A stretch of DNA of 64,000 nt from Azospirillum griseum (GTDB lineage: Bacteria; Pseudomonadota; Alphaproteobacteria; Azospirillales; Azospirillaceae). The position numbers and the translations under genes are program-made. The notes beneath the pieces are model-generated. The model did not search any database. It saw only the letters and a list, made by a program, of their open reading frames with translations, and was not told the DNA's origin. Where the stretch lies: NCBI RefSeq assembly GCF_003966125.1, contig NZ_RXMA01000009.1, forward strand, positions 124,001 to 188,000, written 5' to 3'. Every line of letters starts with the position of its first letter. Positions within the stretch are counted from its first letter, which is position 1. Shown here one piece after another: positions 42,840-53,260 of the stretch.

Positions 42840-44153
42840 TCAACGCGGACCCTTGCTGAGGATCTCGTCCATCAACTTGTTCGCTTCCGCCGGGCCTGAC
42901 AACAGTTCGATCATGCGGATGGCGGTGAAACCGGCGCGCGAGGTGCTGCCGGTCGGTCCCGCCGCCAGCGCCTTGCGCGCCTGATCGGTCAGCGACCCGG
43001 TGGCCTTTTGCGTCACCGTCTTCAACTCGCCGCGCAGGCCCAGGGAATCGGCGATGGTGGCGCATTTGCGCAGCGCGCGCGCCTGGTTTTCCGCCGCCAG
43101 AAGCTGGGGTTTGTCGTTGGTGCCGCCGGTCAAACCGGCCACCGCCGTGACGATGCCGTTGTCGGCGTCCGCGATCACCTGGGTCTTGACCATGTCGTGG
43201 ATGGAGTTGCGCACCTCCTTCAGCCGCTGGTCGAACGCCTTGTTGCGGGTGAGTTCGACGGCGTTGCGGGTGGCGTCCAGGCTGGCGACCAGATCGACCG
43301 CGAGATCGGCCACCGCCAGCCGGTCCGGCACGCCATCCGGTGTTGCCCTCAACGAGCGGGAGCGGTCCTCGATCTGGCCGACCACGGTGTCGGTCAGTTC
43401 CATCAGCAGCTTGCTGCGTTCGGCCGGTTTCTGGCCGAAATCCATGTCGTGCAGGCCACCGAGCAGAACCGACGGATTGCTCAGGCGCGAGGCGGCGACC
43501 AGAACGAAGATCTTCAACGCATCCGGGCGGGTGCGAGCCACCTTGCGGCCAAGATCGCGGACACCGTCGATGTGGTCCTTGTGCAGCTTCGTCACCGGTT
43601 TGGGCGACAGCACGGTCTTGAGGTCGCGGATTTCCGGTGCGATGGACAGGATGGTGGCGATGTCCGCGATGGCCCGGACGCGATCCGGGTTCAGGCGCAA
43701 ATCCATCCCTTCCTCAAACCGTCCGGCTTCGGAGTTGGCGGATAGGGCGGCGACCACCTCGGCGGCTTCCGTCCAAAAGGCGTCGGCGATGTTGTCGCGC
43801 TGGGGGCCGTCCTGCAACGCCCCGTGATAGCCCTTCAGCTTGGCCCGGCCCATCTTCGCTTCCACCACCGGCCACAGGCTGTTCATCAGCGCCCGCTCTA
43901 TGACGCTGAGGGGAAGGGGGGCACCCTGCTCCAGAACCTCGAACAGATCCTCGAACGGGTCGCAGAACAGCCGCTTCATCGTCGGGCGACGGTGGATTCG
44001 CAATTCGACCATGCGCGGGCGGATCACGGCGATGGTGCGCTGGATGTCGGGGTGGTCGCCCATCTGTTCCAGCAACTCCACGATCTGCCGGAACTTTGCC
44101 TCGTCGATGTAGAGCAGCTTGTCGCCCAGAGCGATCAGGTCCTTGATCTCCAT
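42840..44153 (-). CDS. Protein of unknown function, operon gene 2
   Basis: A 437-residue soluble helical protein, read from the ATG at 44153 (MEIKDLIALGDKLLYIDEAK). No signal peptide or membrane segment. A recognisable block is RPTMKRLFCDPFEDLFEVLE (about residues 57-76); I believe similar blocks occur in uncharacterised alphaproteobacterial proteins but cannot name the family. The remainder is Ala/Leu/Arg-rich helices. It starts 4 bp after the upstream gene's stop, so the two are co-translated. No catalytic motif is evident. Confidence 0.7.
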   Translation of the reverse strand: MEIKDLIALGDKLLYIDEAKFRQIVELLEQMGDHPDIQRTIAVIRPRMVELRIHRRPTMKRLFCDPFEDLFEVLEQGAPLPLSVIERALMNSLWPVVEAKMGRAKLKGYHGALQDGPQRDNIADAFWTEAAEVVAALSANSEAGRFEEGMDLRLNPDRVRAIADIATILSIAPEIRDLKTVLSPKPVTKLHKDHIDGVRDLGRKVARTRPDALKIFVLVAASRLSNPSVLLGGLHDMDFGQKPAERSKLLMELTDTVVGQIEDRSRSLRATPDGVPDRLAVADLAVDLVASLDATRNAVELTRNKAFDQRLKEVRNSIHDMVKTQVIADADNGIVTAVAGLTGGTNDKPQLLAAENQARALRKCATIADSLGLRGELKTVTQKATGSLTDQARKALAAGPTGSTSRAGFTAIRMIELLSGPAEANKLMDEILSKGPR

Positions 44154-44157
44154 GATG

Positions 44158-45261
44158 CTAGGCCGCCCTTCCCTTGATCGTTTCAATCCGCATCACCAGA
44201 TCGACGTCCAACTGCCCGCTGCGCCAATCGACATAGGCGCGAACCGAGCGCCGGTTGTTCGACTGCAGCTTTTCCGCCGCCAGGGCCAGATCGGCGCGCG
44301 CCTCATCCCGTGGCAACAACGGGATGACGCGGAAGATCTCGTTCACCGCCATGTCCTGCTCGTGACGGCTGCGGGTCATGGCGTCGGACCACAGAACAAT
44401 CAGATATTCCCACCCATCCAGCAACCACGACAAACGTGTGGTCGCCTTGCGCACGACACCCCGTTTCACATCCCATTGCCGCAGCAGGATTTCAAAGGAC
44501 GCGACCGATTGGTCGAGTTGGGTCATCACGTTGCGGGCGTGGTTGACGGTGTGTTCCGCCACCTCGGCACAAAAACCGCCAATGGGGGCGGCTTCGGACA
44601 CGTTGTCGGTCGCCCATTCGGTCATGCTGTCGCGAAACCCGTTGAGGTCGCGCATCAGACGGCGCAAGCGGGCCGGTTTGGGCGAGGTGGACAGGCCGAT
44701 CGATTCCATGTAACCCGCCAATTCGGCGATGCGGGCGTAGAGTTCAGGCGGATCCATGCCCAGCTTGCTCGCCGCCTTGGACATCAGGTCGCGCGTCAAC
44801 TTCTGCCCTTCGGCGGAGGCCAGACCGGCGCGCAGAATGTCGGTGGATTCCAGACCAGCGGATTTCAGGGCCTCGACAATCAACTGGTAGTTGATGAGAA
44901 GCCGTTGCTCCTCGTCGTCTCCCAAGGCGGCTTCGGCGGCTTCCACGGCGTGGGGACCAGCCAGCCCGCAACGGGCGGCGGACAGCACGGCCTTGCGGAT
45001 GTCATCGGGCGAGCAGCCTTCCCCCTTGGCGATCAGATCGTGCAGCATCCGGTCGTGTGCGGTCATTGGAAAGGCCAGCGGCAGCGACTTCCACGGGACC
45101 ACATAGATGCCGCGCCCTTCCGACAGGTTGGGGATCAGGACCTCCAACTGTTCGCGACTGTCCTTGCGCACACGGGTTTGTGCCAGAACAGGGGTGGTGA
45201 AGGCCACGGCGGCACCGCGTTCTTCGAAGGTGGACGGCGCGAAATTCGTGAGCGAACGCAT
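44158..45261 (-). CDS. Protein of unknown function, operon gene 1
   Basis: A 367-residue soluble protein read from the ATG at 45261 (MRSLTNFAPSTFEERGAAVA). The N-terminal 60 residues are compact (VLIPNLSEGRGIYVVPWKSL), the rest is helical with two Trp-rich stretches (LLRQWDVKRG, LSWLLDGWEYLIVLW). I do not recognise it. It leads a three-gene minus-strand unit with the 437-aa protein and the 2H-like protein, and a 203-bp divergent gap separates it from the small membrane-protein gene. Confidence 0.7.
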   Translation of the reverse strand: MRSLTNFAPSTFEERGAAVAFTTPVLAQTRVRKDSREQLEVLIPNLSEGRGIYVVPWKSLPLAFPMTAHDRMLHDLIAKGEGCSPDDIRKAVLSAARCGLAGPHAVEAAEAALGDDEEQRLLINYQLIVEALKSAGLESTDILRAGLASAEGQKLTRDLMSKAASKLGMDPPELYARIAELAGYMESIGLSTSPKPARLRRLMRDLNGFRDSMTEWATDNVSEAAPIGGFCAEVAEHTVNHARNVMTQLDQSVASFEILLRQWDVKRGVVRKATTRLSWLLDGWEYLIVLWSDAMTRSRHEQDMAVNEIFRVIPLLPRDEARADLALAAEKLQSNNRRSVRAYVDWRSGQLDVDLVMRIETIKGRAA

Positions 45262-45464
45262 GGGATCCCGGCCGTGCCTGCGAAAGAGAATGCAATGAGT
45301 AGGGCGAAGCTAACCTGAATTTAGCGTTAAATCCAATCTACATGGCAACCCAAATCGCGGCGCTGCAACACGGGAATCCCGTGCCCCAACCGCGCGGCCT
45401 CTTTTCCGTCCACCAATCCTCCCCATATGCGGGGCAGTGTTGACGGCGTGAGGCGTTGGGGATT

Positions 45465-45758
45465 GTGACGGACGACAGGCCATCTTATGGTGCGGGGCTT
45501 TCCTGGACCCGGTTGCGGCAGGGGACGATGATTGCCCTGGGGAGCGTGCTCCTTCTGGCGGGCGTGTTGATCGCGCCCTTGCCTGGACCGGGTGGGTTGC
45601 CGGTGATGCTGATCGGCGGCGTGCTGGTGCTGCGCCATTCGGCGGTGGCCCGGAAATTCTACGTGCGGATGACCCGGCGATACCCCCGGATTTTGGGACC
45701 GATCGAACGGTTGCGCGCCCGCTTCCGTGCCCGCCGCCAGAAGCGGTCGGGCGCATGA
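45465..45758 (+). CDS. Small membrane protein, PGPGW-like
   Basis: A 97-residue inner-membrane protein with two close hydrophobic segments around APLPGPGGLPVMLIGGVLVL (about 38-57), the hallmark of the putative transmembrane PGPGW family, then a strongly basic cytoplasmic tail (RARFRARRQKR). The start is probably the GTG at 45465, after TTGGGGA; a TTG at 45456 is also in frame. The aminotransferase start lies 79 bp after its stop. Function unknown. Confidence 0.7.
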   Translation: MTDDRPSYGAGLSWTRLRQGTMIALGSVLLLAGVLIAPLPGPGGLPVMLIGGVLVLRHSAVARKFYVRMTRRYPRILGPIERLRARFRARRQKRSGA

Positions 45759-45837
45759 TGGGTTGACCAAGGCAGCGCTGGACATCCGCCCGCCGCTGCC
45801 CCCATCTTTGCCGCTCCATTGCGGTTTGGAGGCATCG

Positions 45838-47001
45838 GTGAAGGCGGGCAACGCAATCCTGTCGGGCTACGGGACGACGATTTTCGAAGTGATGTCCCGG
45901 TTGGCGGACGAGCATGGCGCGATCAATCTTGGTCAGGGCTTCCCGGACGAACGCGGCCCCGCCGATGTGTTGGACGTGGCGGCCAACGCCCTGCTGACCG
46001 GCTGGAACCAATACCCGTCGATGATGGGAACCCCCGATCTGCGCCAGGCGCTCGCCAACCACGCCAAGCGGTTTTACGACCTGGAGGTGGATTGGAAGAC
46101 CGAGACGATGGTCACGTCCGGCGCGACCGAGGCGTTGACCGCCTGCTTGCTGGGCCTCATCAACCCCGGCGACGAGGTGGTGCTGTTCCAGCCCATGTAT
46201 GACAGCTATCTGCCGATTGTCCGGCTGGCGGGCGGGGTGCCGCGCTTTGTCTCGCTGAAGGCCCCGGATTGGAGCTTCACCCGCGCCGATCTGGAGGCGG
46301 CCTTTTCGCCGCGCACCAAGCTGGTGCTGATCAACGACCCGTTGAACCCGGCGGCCAAGGTGTTTTCGCGGCCCGAGTTGGAACTGATCGCCGAGTTCGT
46401 CCAGCGTTTCGACACGCTGGCGGTGTGCGACGAGGTCTATGAGCATCTGGTGTTCGATGGCCGCCGCCACATTCCACTGATGACGCTGCCGGGAATGCGC
46501 GACCGCTGCCTGAAGATCGGTTCGGCGGGCAAGACCTTTTCGCTGACCGGCTGGAAGGTCGGCTATGTCACGGCGGCCCCGCATCTGTTGCAGCCGGTGG
46601 CCAAGGCCCACCAGTTCCTGACCTTCACCACCCCGCCCAATCTGCAAACGGCGGTGGCCTTTGGTCTGAACAAGGACGACGCTTATTTCGCCGATCTGGC
46701 GGGCGGGCTTCAGGCCAAACGGGACCGGCTGGCGGCGGGGCTGACGGCGGTCGGGTTCGAGGTGCAGCCGTCGGCCGGGACCTATTTCGTGGTGGCCGAC
46801 ATCGGGCGCTTTGGCTTCGACGGCGACGATCAGGCGTTCTGCCGCTGGCTGACGGCGGAGGCTGGCGTCACGGCGATCCCGGTCAGCGCCTTTTTCGTGG
46901 AAAACGCGCCGACAACCTGCGTGCGCTTCTGCTTTTCCAAGAAGAACGAGATCCTGGACACGGCGATTGAACGGCTGTCCAAGCGGTTTGGCACGGTTTG
47001 A
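45838..47001 (+). CDS. Class I/II aminotransferase, methionine/kynurenine type
   Basis: A 387-residue fold-type I PLP enzyme. INLGQGFPDERGP near the N-terminus, TSGATEALTACLLGLINPGD, and PLP Lys in GSAGKTFSLTGWKVGY place it in the YbdL/KAT branch that uses methionine or kynurenine. The Asn of the NDPLNPAAKV block and the DEVYEHLVFDG aspartate are kept. The start is the GTG at 45838, which has TTGGAGG 5 nt upstream; frames further 5' have no ribosome site. Converges on the suf operon, with a hairpin between. Confidence 0.9.
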   Translation: MKAGNAILSGYGTTIFEVMSRLADEHGAINLGQGFPDERGPADVLDVAANALLTGWNQYPSMMGTPDLRQALANHAKRFYDLEVDWKTETMVTSGATEALTACLLGLINPGDEVVLFQPMYDSYLPIVRLAGGVPRFVSLKAPDWSFTRADLEAAFSPRTKLVLINDPLNPAAKVFSRPELELIAEFVQRFDTLAVCDEVYEHLVFDGRRHIPLMTLPGMRDRCLKIGSAGKTFSLTGWKVGYVTAAPHLLQPVAKAHQFLTFTTPPNLQTAVAFGLNKDDAYFADLAGGLQAKRDRLAAGLTAVGFEVQPSAGTYFVVADIGRFGFDGDDQAFCRWLTAEAGVTAIPVSAFFVENAPTTCVRFCFSKKNEILDTAIERLSKRFGTV

Positions 47002-47012
47002 GCGGGTGGAGT

Positions 47013-47051
47013 CTGGGCCGGGTGTGCCGCAAGCGCGGCAACCCCGCCCAG
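47013..47051. terminator. Bidirectional hairpin between aminotransferase and sufA
   Basis: CTGGGC (47013-47018) pairs with GCCCAG (47046-47051), and inner TGCCGC (47025-47030) with GCGGCA (47035-47040) around an AAGC loop, with most intervening bases also paired. It fills the gap between two convergent genes and probably ends both transcripts. Confidence 0.55.
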
Positions 47052-47058
47052 CCCCAAC

Positions 47059-47403
47059 TCAAACGTGAAAGCTTTCGCCGCAGCCGCAGCGACCCTTCTC
47101 GTTGGGGTTCTTGAAGACGAAGCCGGTCTGGAACTTGTCGTCCACGTAATCCATCTCGCTGCCGATCAGGAACATCACGGCGGCGGGATCGATCATGATG
47201 GTGACGCCCTTGTCCTCCACCACCTCGTCGAACTTCAGGCGTTCCTTGGCGTATTGGACGTCATAGCTGAGGCCGGAGCAGCCGCGCGCCTTGACCCCGA
47301 TGCGCAGGCCGATGACGTCGCCGGTTGCCTTGGACATCAGCGCCTTCACGCGCTCGGCGGCGCTGTCGGTGATGGTGATCGCCTTGGGAAGCGGGCGGGC
47401 CAT
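47059..47403 (-). CDS. sufA: Iron-sulfur A-type carrier SufA
   Basis: A 114-residue HesB/IscA-type protein that accepts iron-sulfur clusters from SufBCD and passes them to apo-enzymes. The three conserved cysteines are Cys42 (KARGCSGLSY), Cys106 and Cys108 (GRCGCGESF). It is the last gene of the suf operon, 54 bp after sufT. The ATG at 47403 is preceded by GGGGGAGA. Confidence 0.94.
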   Translation of the reverse strand: MARPLPKAITITDSAAERVKALMSKATGDVIGLRIGVKARGCSGLSYDVQYAKERLKFDEVVEDKGVTIMIDPAAVMFLIGSEMDYVDDKFQTGFVFKNPNEKGRCGCGESFHV

Positions 47404-47457
47404 GGCGGTGTCTCCCCCTGATGAAACGAAACGCACAACAGTGACGTGGGTGGTGGC

Positions 47458-47838
47458 TCAGAACATGTCCAGTTGCAGGCGCGCGACCTCGGACATCATC
47501 CCCTGGTGCCAGGGCGGTTCCCACACCAGTTCGATCTTGGCCTCGTTCACATCCTCGACGCCCTTGACTGCCTGGCGGACCTGTTCGGGCAGTTCGCCCG
47601 CCACCGGGCACATCGGGCTGGTCAGCGTCATGTCGATTTCGACGTTGCGGTCGCCGTCCATCTCGACGCGGTAGATGAGGCCGAGTTCCCAGATGTCCAC
47701 CGGGATTTCCGGGTCGTAGCAGGTCTTGATCGCGGCCACGACCTGATCCATCAGCGCCTCGCGCGGGTCGTCGCCGCGCGTGTCCAGTTGGGTTTCGCCG
47801 GTGGTTTCGAGCTGGCGGGGCAGGGTGTCGTCGGGCAT
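47458..47838 (-). CDS. sufT: SufT-like DUF59 Fe-S maturation protein
   Basis: A 126-residue MIP18/DUF59 protein. The core YDPEIPVDIWELGLIYRVEM, TSPMCPVAGELPEQVRQAV and VELVWEPPWHQG-type end (here IELVWEPPWHQGMMSEVAR) identify it as the SufT that assists cluster delivery, common in suf operons without SufE. I use the ATG at 47838; a GTG three codons earlier is possible. 13 bp separate it from sufU. Confidence 0.92.
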   Translation of the reverse strand: MPDDTLPRQLETTGETQLDTRGDDPREALMDQVVAAIKTCYDPEIPVDIWELGLIYRVEMDGDRNVEIDMTLTSPMCPVAGELPEQVRQAVKGVEDVNEAKIELVWEPPWHQGMMSEVARLQLDMF

Positions 47839-47851
47839 GTCACTCACCGTC

Positions 47852-48325
47852 TCAAAACTGGTCGCTGGAGGCGGAATCCTGACCGTGCAGGGCCGCGTTC
47901 ATGGCGTGCCACGCGAGCGTGGCGCATTTGACCCGCACCGGGAACTGACGGACGCCGGACATGACCATCAGCTTTTCCCGGCTGTCCTCGTCCACCGGGC
48001 CGTGGTCGCCCTGCTCGTCGTCGTCCTTGGTGCACAGATCGTGGAAGGTGGCGAACAGGGTTTCGGCCTCCGCCGCCGTCTTGCCGCGCACCAGCTCCGT
48101 CATCATCGACGCGCTGGCAGTGGAGATGGCGCAGCCGCGCCCCTGGAAGGCCACATCCTCGATCACGCCGTCTTTCAGGGTCAGATAGACCATGAAACGG
48201 TCGCCGCACATCGGGTTCTCGCCCTTGGCCTGACGGTTGGAGTCATCGGGATGGCGGAAGTTGCGGGGATTCTTGCCGTGGTCCAGGATGACTTCCTGAT
48301 ACAGCTCGCGCAGATCGTCCATCAT
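47852..48325 (-). CDS. sufU: SufU-type sulfur acceptor / scaffold
   Basis: A 157-residue IscU-fold protein that takes persulfide sulfur from SufS. Cys40 with Asp42 (NPMCGDRF), Cys65 (GRGCAIS) and Cys134 (RVKCATLAW) are the zinc/sulfur ligands of SufU; an insertion between Cys65 and Cys134 also fits SufU rather than IscU. Its ATG overlaps the sufS stop (ATGA), so the two are translated together. Confidence 0.93.
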   Translation of the reverse strand: MMDDLRELYQEVILDHGKNPRNFRHPDDSNRQAKGENPMCGDRFMVYLTLKDGVIEDVAFQGRGCAISTASASMMTELVRGKTAAEAETLFATFHDLCTKDDDEQGDHGPVDEDSREKLMVMSGVRQFPVRVKCATLAWHAMNAALHGQDSASSDQF

Positions 48326-49590
48326 GCTCCGAAGAACTCCTTGACCGCGAGGAGCGATTCGACGAGCGCGTCGGCCTCCGCACGGGTGTTGTACAGGCCG
48401 AAGGAGGCGCGCACCGTCGGGCCGACCTCGAAACGCTCGGCCAGCGGTTCGGCGCAATGACGACCGACCCGCACCGCCACGCCATACTGATCGACGATGG
48501 TCCCGACATCGTGCGGGTGCACGCCGTCCAGCGCGAAGGAGATGATCGGCCCCTTGCCCGGCGCGGTGCCGATGATGCGCAGGCCCGACACTTGCGAAAG
48601 CTGCTGCGTGGCGTATTGCAGCAGATCATGTTCGTGCGCGGCGATGGCCTCGCGCCCCAGCGATTCGATGTAGTCGATGGCGGCCCCCAGCCCGATCACC
48701 TCGGTGATCGGCGGGGTTCCCGCCTCGAACCGCGAGGGCGGCGGCTTGAAGGTGGTTCCGGCAAAGCTGACGGATTCGATCATGTCGCCGCCGCCCTGGT
48801 AGGGCGGCATGCGCTTGAGCAGATCATACTTGCCGTACAGCACGCCCAACCCGGTCGGGCCATAGAGCTTGTGGGCGGTGAAGACGTAGAAATCGGCGTC
48901 GATGTCCTGCACGTCCACCGGGCCGTGAACCACCGCCTGGCTGCCGTCGAACAGCACCGGCACGCCGCGTTCGTGCGCCAGCGCCGCGATGGTCTTGGCC
49001 GGGGTGACGGTGCCGAGCACGTTGGAGCAGTGGGTGATCGCCACCAGCTTGGTGCGGTCGGACAGCAGATCCCGATAGGCGTCGAGGTCGAGCACGCCGT
49101 CGTCGTCGCAGGGCACGACCTTGATGACGATCTTCTTTTCCGCCTGAAGGAGCTGCCACGGAACGATGTTCGCGTGATGCTCCATGATCGACAGGATCAC
49201 CTCGTCGCCTTCGTTCAGGAAGGTCCGGCCATAGCTGGCCGCCACAAGGTTGATCGCCTCGGTCGAGCTGCGGGTGAAGACGACGCAACGGTCGCTGGGG
49301 GCGTTGATGAAGCGCGCCACCTTGATCCGCACCGCCTCGAACTGGTCGGTCGCGGTTTGCGACAGGAAATGCACGCCGCGATGAATGTTGGAGTAATCCT
49401 CCTCCAGAAAGCGGGTCATCGCCTGGATGACCTGACGCGGCTTCTGGGCGGAGGCCCCGCTGTCGAGATAGACCAGCGGCTTTCCGGGCTTTCCCTTCCT
49501 GGCGTGGACGCTGCGGGAGAGGATCGGGAAATCCTCACGGACCCGCAGAACGTCAAACGCTGGGGACAGGATGGCGTCGGCGTCGGGCAT
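48322..49590 (-). CDS. sufS: Cysteine desulfurase SufS
   Basis: Removes sulfur from cysteine for iron-sulfur cluster assembly. The 422-residue class V aminotransferase-fold enzyme has PLP Lys241 (FTAHKLYGP) and persulfide Cys379 (VGRHCAEPL), with the SufS-type short loop before it. HFLSQTATDQFEAVR and FTRSSTEAINLVA are family blocks. The start is the ATG at 49590, one base inside the sufD stop, with GGAGGAG upstream. Confidence 0.97.
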   Translation of the reverse strand: MPDADAILSPAFDVLRVREDFPILSRSVHARKGKPGKPLVYLDSGASAQKPRQVIQAMTRFLEEDYSNIHRGVHFLSQTATDQFEAVRIKVARFINAPSDRCVVFTRSSTEAINLVAASYGRTFLNEGDEVILSIMEHHANIVPWQLLQAEKKIVIKVVPCDDDGVLDLDAYRDLLSDRTKLVAITHCSNVLGTVTPAKTIAALAHERGVPVLFDGSQAVVHGPVDVQDIDADFYVFTAHKLYGPTGLGVLYGKYDLLKRMPPYQGGGDMIESVSFAGTTFKPPPSRFEAGTPPITEVIGLGAAIDYIESLGREAIAAHEHDLLQYATQQLSQVSGLRIIGTAPGKGPIISFALDGVHPHDVGTIVDQYGVAVRVGRHCAEPLAERFEVGPTVRASFGLYNTRAEADALVESLLAVKEFFGA

Positions 49591-50924
49591 CAGCGTTGCT
49601 CCTCCAGCCACCCGGCGACATAATCCTGGAAGGCGTCGCGGATCGGGGCTTCAGCGATTTCGTCCAGCACATCGGCCAGGAACGCGCCGATCAGCAGGCC
49701 GCGCGCCGTCTCCTTGTCGATGCCACGGGCGCGCAGATAGAACAGCGCATTGTCGTCCAGCTCGCCCGCCGTGCAACCGTGGCTGCACTTCACATCGTCG
49801 GCGAAGATTTGCAGCTCCGGCTTGGCGTCGATCTCGGCGTTGTCGGACAGCAGCAGGGCGCGGTTCAACTGGTGGCCGTCGGTCTTCTGGGCTTGCGGTC
49901 GGACGATGATCTTGCCCTGGAAGGCGGCGCGCGCGTGGTCGTCGATCACGCCCTTGTAGACCTCGCGGCTGGTCCCGTTCGGCTGGGCGTGGTCGATGAC
50001 GGTGGAGATGTCGGCGTGCTGGTGGCCGCGCACCATGTAGCCGCCGCTGACATGGGTGCGGGCGTCGCGCCCGTCCAGCGCGCTGACCACCTCGTTGCGC
50101 GACAGCCGCGCGCCGAGGGTCAGGATGAAGTTGTCGTAAACGCCGCCCGTCGCCACGCTGGCCGCGATGTGCGACAGGTGGAAGCTGGCGTCGTTCTCGC
50201 GCTGGACCTTGCAATGGTGCAGGGTGGCCCCTTCGCCGATGGTGATTTCGGCGACGTGGTTGGACAGCACCGCCGCCCCGCCCTGGCTGATGTGGTGTTC
50301 GACCAGCACGGCGCGCGCGCCGGTTTCCAGCAGGATCAGGGCGCGCGGGTGGCTGGACGCGGTGACGCCCTCCCGCCCGACGGTGACGTAGACCAGCTCG
50401 ATCGGCTCGGCGACCGCAACCCCGGCCCCGACGCGCAGCACCACGCCGTCGGTCAGGTCAGCGCTGTTCAGCGCCACCAGCGGACGGTCGTCGGCGCTGG
50501 CCAGACGGCCCAGATGGGCGGCGACGAGATCGCCGTGATCGCGGCAGGCGCTGGCGAAATCGGTCAGCAACACCCCGGTGGGCAGGCCCTGAAGGGTCGA
50601 CAGATCGGCGCGGAACCGGCCATCGACGAAGACCAGACGCGGACCGGCCCCGGCGCTGCGGACGGTCGGCAGGCGATCCACCGGGGTGGCGGCGCTGTCC
50701 CCGGCCGGGGCGATGCTCTGCTTGGCCAGTTCGCGCAGGTTGGTGTAGCGCCAGGCCTCGTTCTTCACCGTCGGCAGGCCGACCGCCGCGAAGCGGGCGC
50801 GGCCACGGGCGCGCAGATCGGCGACCACCGGCAGAATAGCGGCGTCCCGGCCCTCCAGCGGGGCGAGGAAGGCGGGGGCGGTGGTCGGATCGGCCCCGCG
50901 TGTGGAGTAGAGGGAGGTCGTCAT
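49590..50924 (-). CDS. sufD: Fe-S assembly protein SufD
   Basis: A 444-residue partner of SufB in the SufBC2D scaffold. The C-terminal beta-helix signature VKCSHGCTAGELDDNALFYL, with the conserved His in CSHG, and QNRALLLS-type block (NRALLLSDNAEIDAKPELQI) are clear, while the N-terminal helical part is variable as expected. Start and stop codons overlap those of sufC and sufS by one base each, giving tight coupling. Confidence 0.96.
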   Translation of the reverse strand: MTTSLYSTRGADPTTAPAFLAPLEGRDAAILPVVADLRARGRARFAAVGLPTVKNEAWRYTNLRELAKQSIAPAGDSAATPVDRLPTVRSAGAGPRLVFVDGRFRADLSTLQGLPTGVLLTDFASACRDHGDLVAAHLGRLASADDRPLVALNSADLTDGVVLRVGAGVAVAEPIELVYVTVGREGVTASSHPRALILLETGARAVLVEHHISQGGAAVLSNHVAEITIGEGATLHHCKVQRENDASFHLSHIAASVATGGVYDNFILTLGARLSRNEVVSALDGRDARTHVSGGYMVRGHQHADISTVIDHAQPNGTSREVYKGVIDDHARAAFQGKIIVRPQAQKTDGHQLNRALLLSDNAEIDAKPELQIFADDVKCSHGCTAGELDDNALFYLRARGIDKETARGLLIGAFLADVLDEIAEAPIRDAFQDYVAGWLEEQR

Positions 50925-51676
50925 CAGGCCGCCTCGTCCACGCCGAAATCACGGTAGCCGTTCTTTTCCAGCTCCAGCGCCAGATCCTTGCCGCCGGACT
51001 TCACGACACGGCCCGCCGCCAGCACATGGACGTAATCGGGCACGATGTAGTCCAACAGGCGCTGGTAGTGGGTGATGACCAGCATGGAGCGCTCCGGCGA
51101 CCGCAGGGCGTTGACGCCCTCGGCCACGATCTTCAGCGCGTCGATGTCCAGGCCGCTGTCGGTTTCGTCGAGGATGGCGAATTTCGGTTCCAGAACCGCC
51201 ATTTGCAGCGTCTCGTTCCGCTTCTTCTCTCCACCGGAAAAGCCGACATTGACCGCGCGCTTCAGCATCTCGTCCGACATGCCCAGCGCCTTGGTCTTTT
51301 CGCGCAGCAGCTTCAGGAACTGCATCGCGTCCAGTTCCTTTTCGCCGCGATGCTTGCGGGTGGCGTTGATCGCGGTCTTCAGGAAGGTGGTGTTGGCTAC
51401 GCCGGGGATTTCCACCGGGTATTGAAAGGCCAGGAACACGCCCTCGGCGGCGCGCTCCTCCGGCTCCATCGCCAGCAGATCCTTGCCGTAATAGGTGACG
51501 GAGCCGTCCGTCACCTCATACCCGTCGCGCCCGGCCAGCACATAGGACAGGGTGCTTTTGCCGGCCCCGTTCGGCCCCATGATGGCGTGAACCTCACCGG
51601 GGCGGATCGTGAGATCGACGCCCTTCAGGATGTCCTTGCCATCGACCTTGGCGTGCAGGTTCTTGATTTCGATCAT
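50924..51676 (-). CDS. sufC: Fe-S assembly ATPase SufC
   Basis: A 250-residue soluble ABC-type ATPase of the SufBCD complex. Walker [10 protein letters not shown], the SufC-specific FLAFQYPVEIPGV, signature FSGGEKKRNE and Walker B AILDETDSGLD are complete; SGGEKKR is the hallmark that separates SufC from transporters. The start is the ATG at 51676. An 81-bp gap separates it from sufB, the largest inside the operon. Confidence 0.97.
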   Translation of the reverse strand: MIEIKNLHAKVDGKDILKGVDLTIRPGEVHAIMGPNGAGKSTLSYVLAGRDGYEVTDGSVTYYGKDLLAMEPEERAAEGVFLAFQYPVEIPGVANTTFLKTAINATRKHRGEKELDAMQFLKLLREKTKALGMSDEMLKRAVNVGFSGGEKKRNETLQMAVLEPKFAILDETDSGLDIDALKIVAEGVNALRSPERSMLVITHYQRLLDYIVPDYVHVLAAGRVVKSGGKDLALELEKNGYRDFGVDEAA

Positions 51677-51757
51677 GGTGTGCTCTGTCCTTGTTCTCAC
51701 GCCGCCGCCACGCTTGCCGGGGTGCGACCGCCTTGCCTCTTTTGGGGGACGCCCCGT

Positions 51758-53242
<1,485 letters not shown>

Positions 53243-53260
53243 GGCGTGCCTCGTCCTTCT

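Noticed and set aside
45369-45383. CACGGG-AAT-CCCGTG palindrome before the small membrane-protein gene
   Set aside because: Perfect but short and GC-rich, about 80 bp before the start with no regulator adjacent; such repeats are expected by chance at this GC content.
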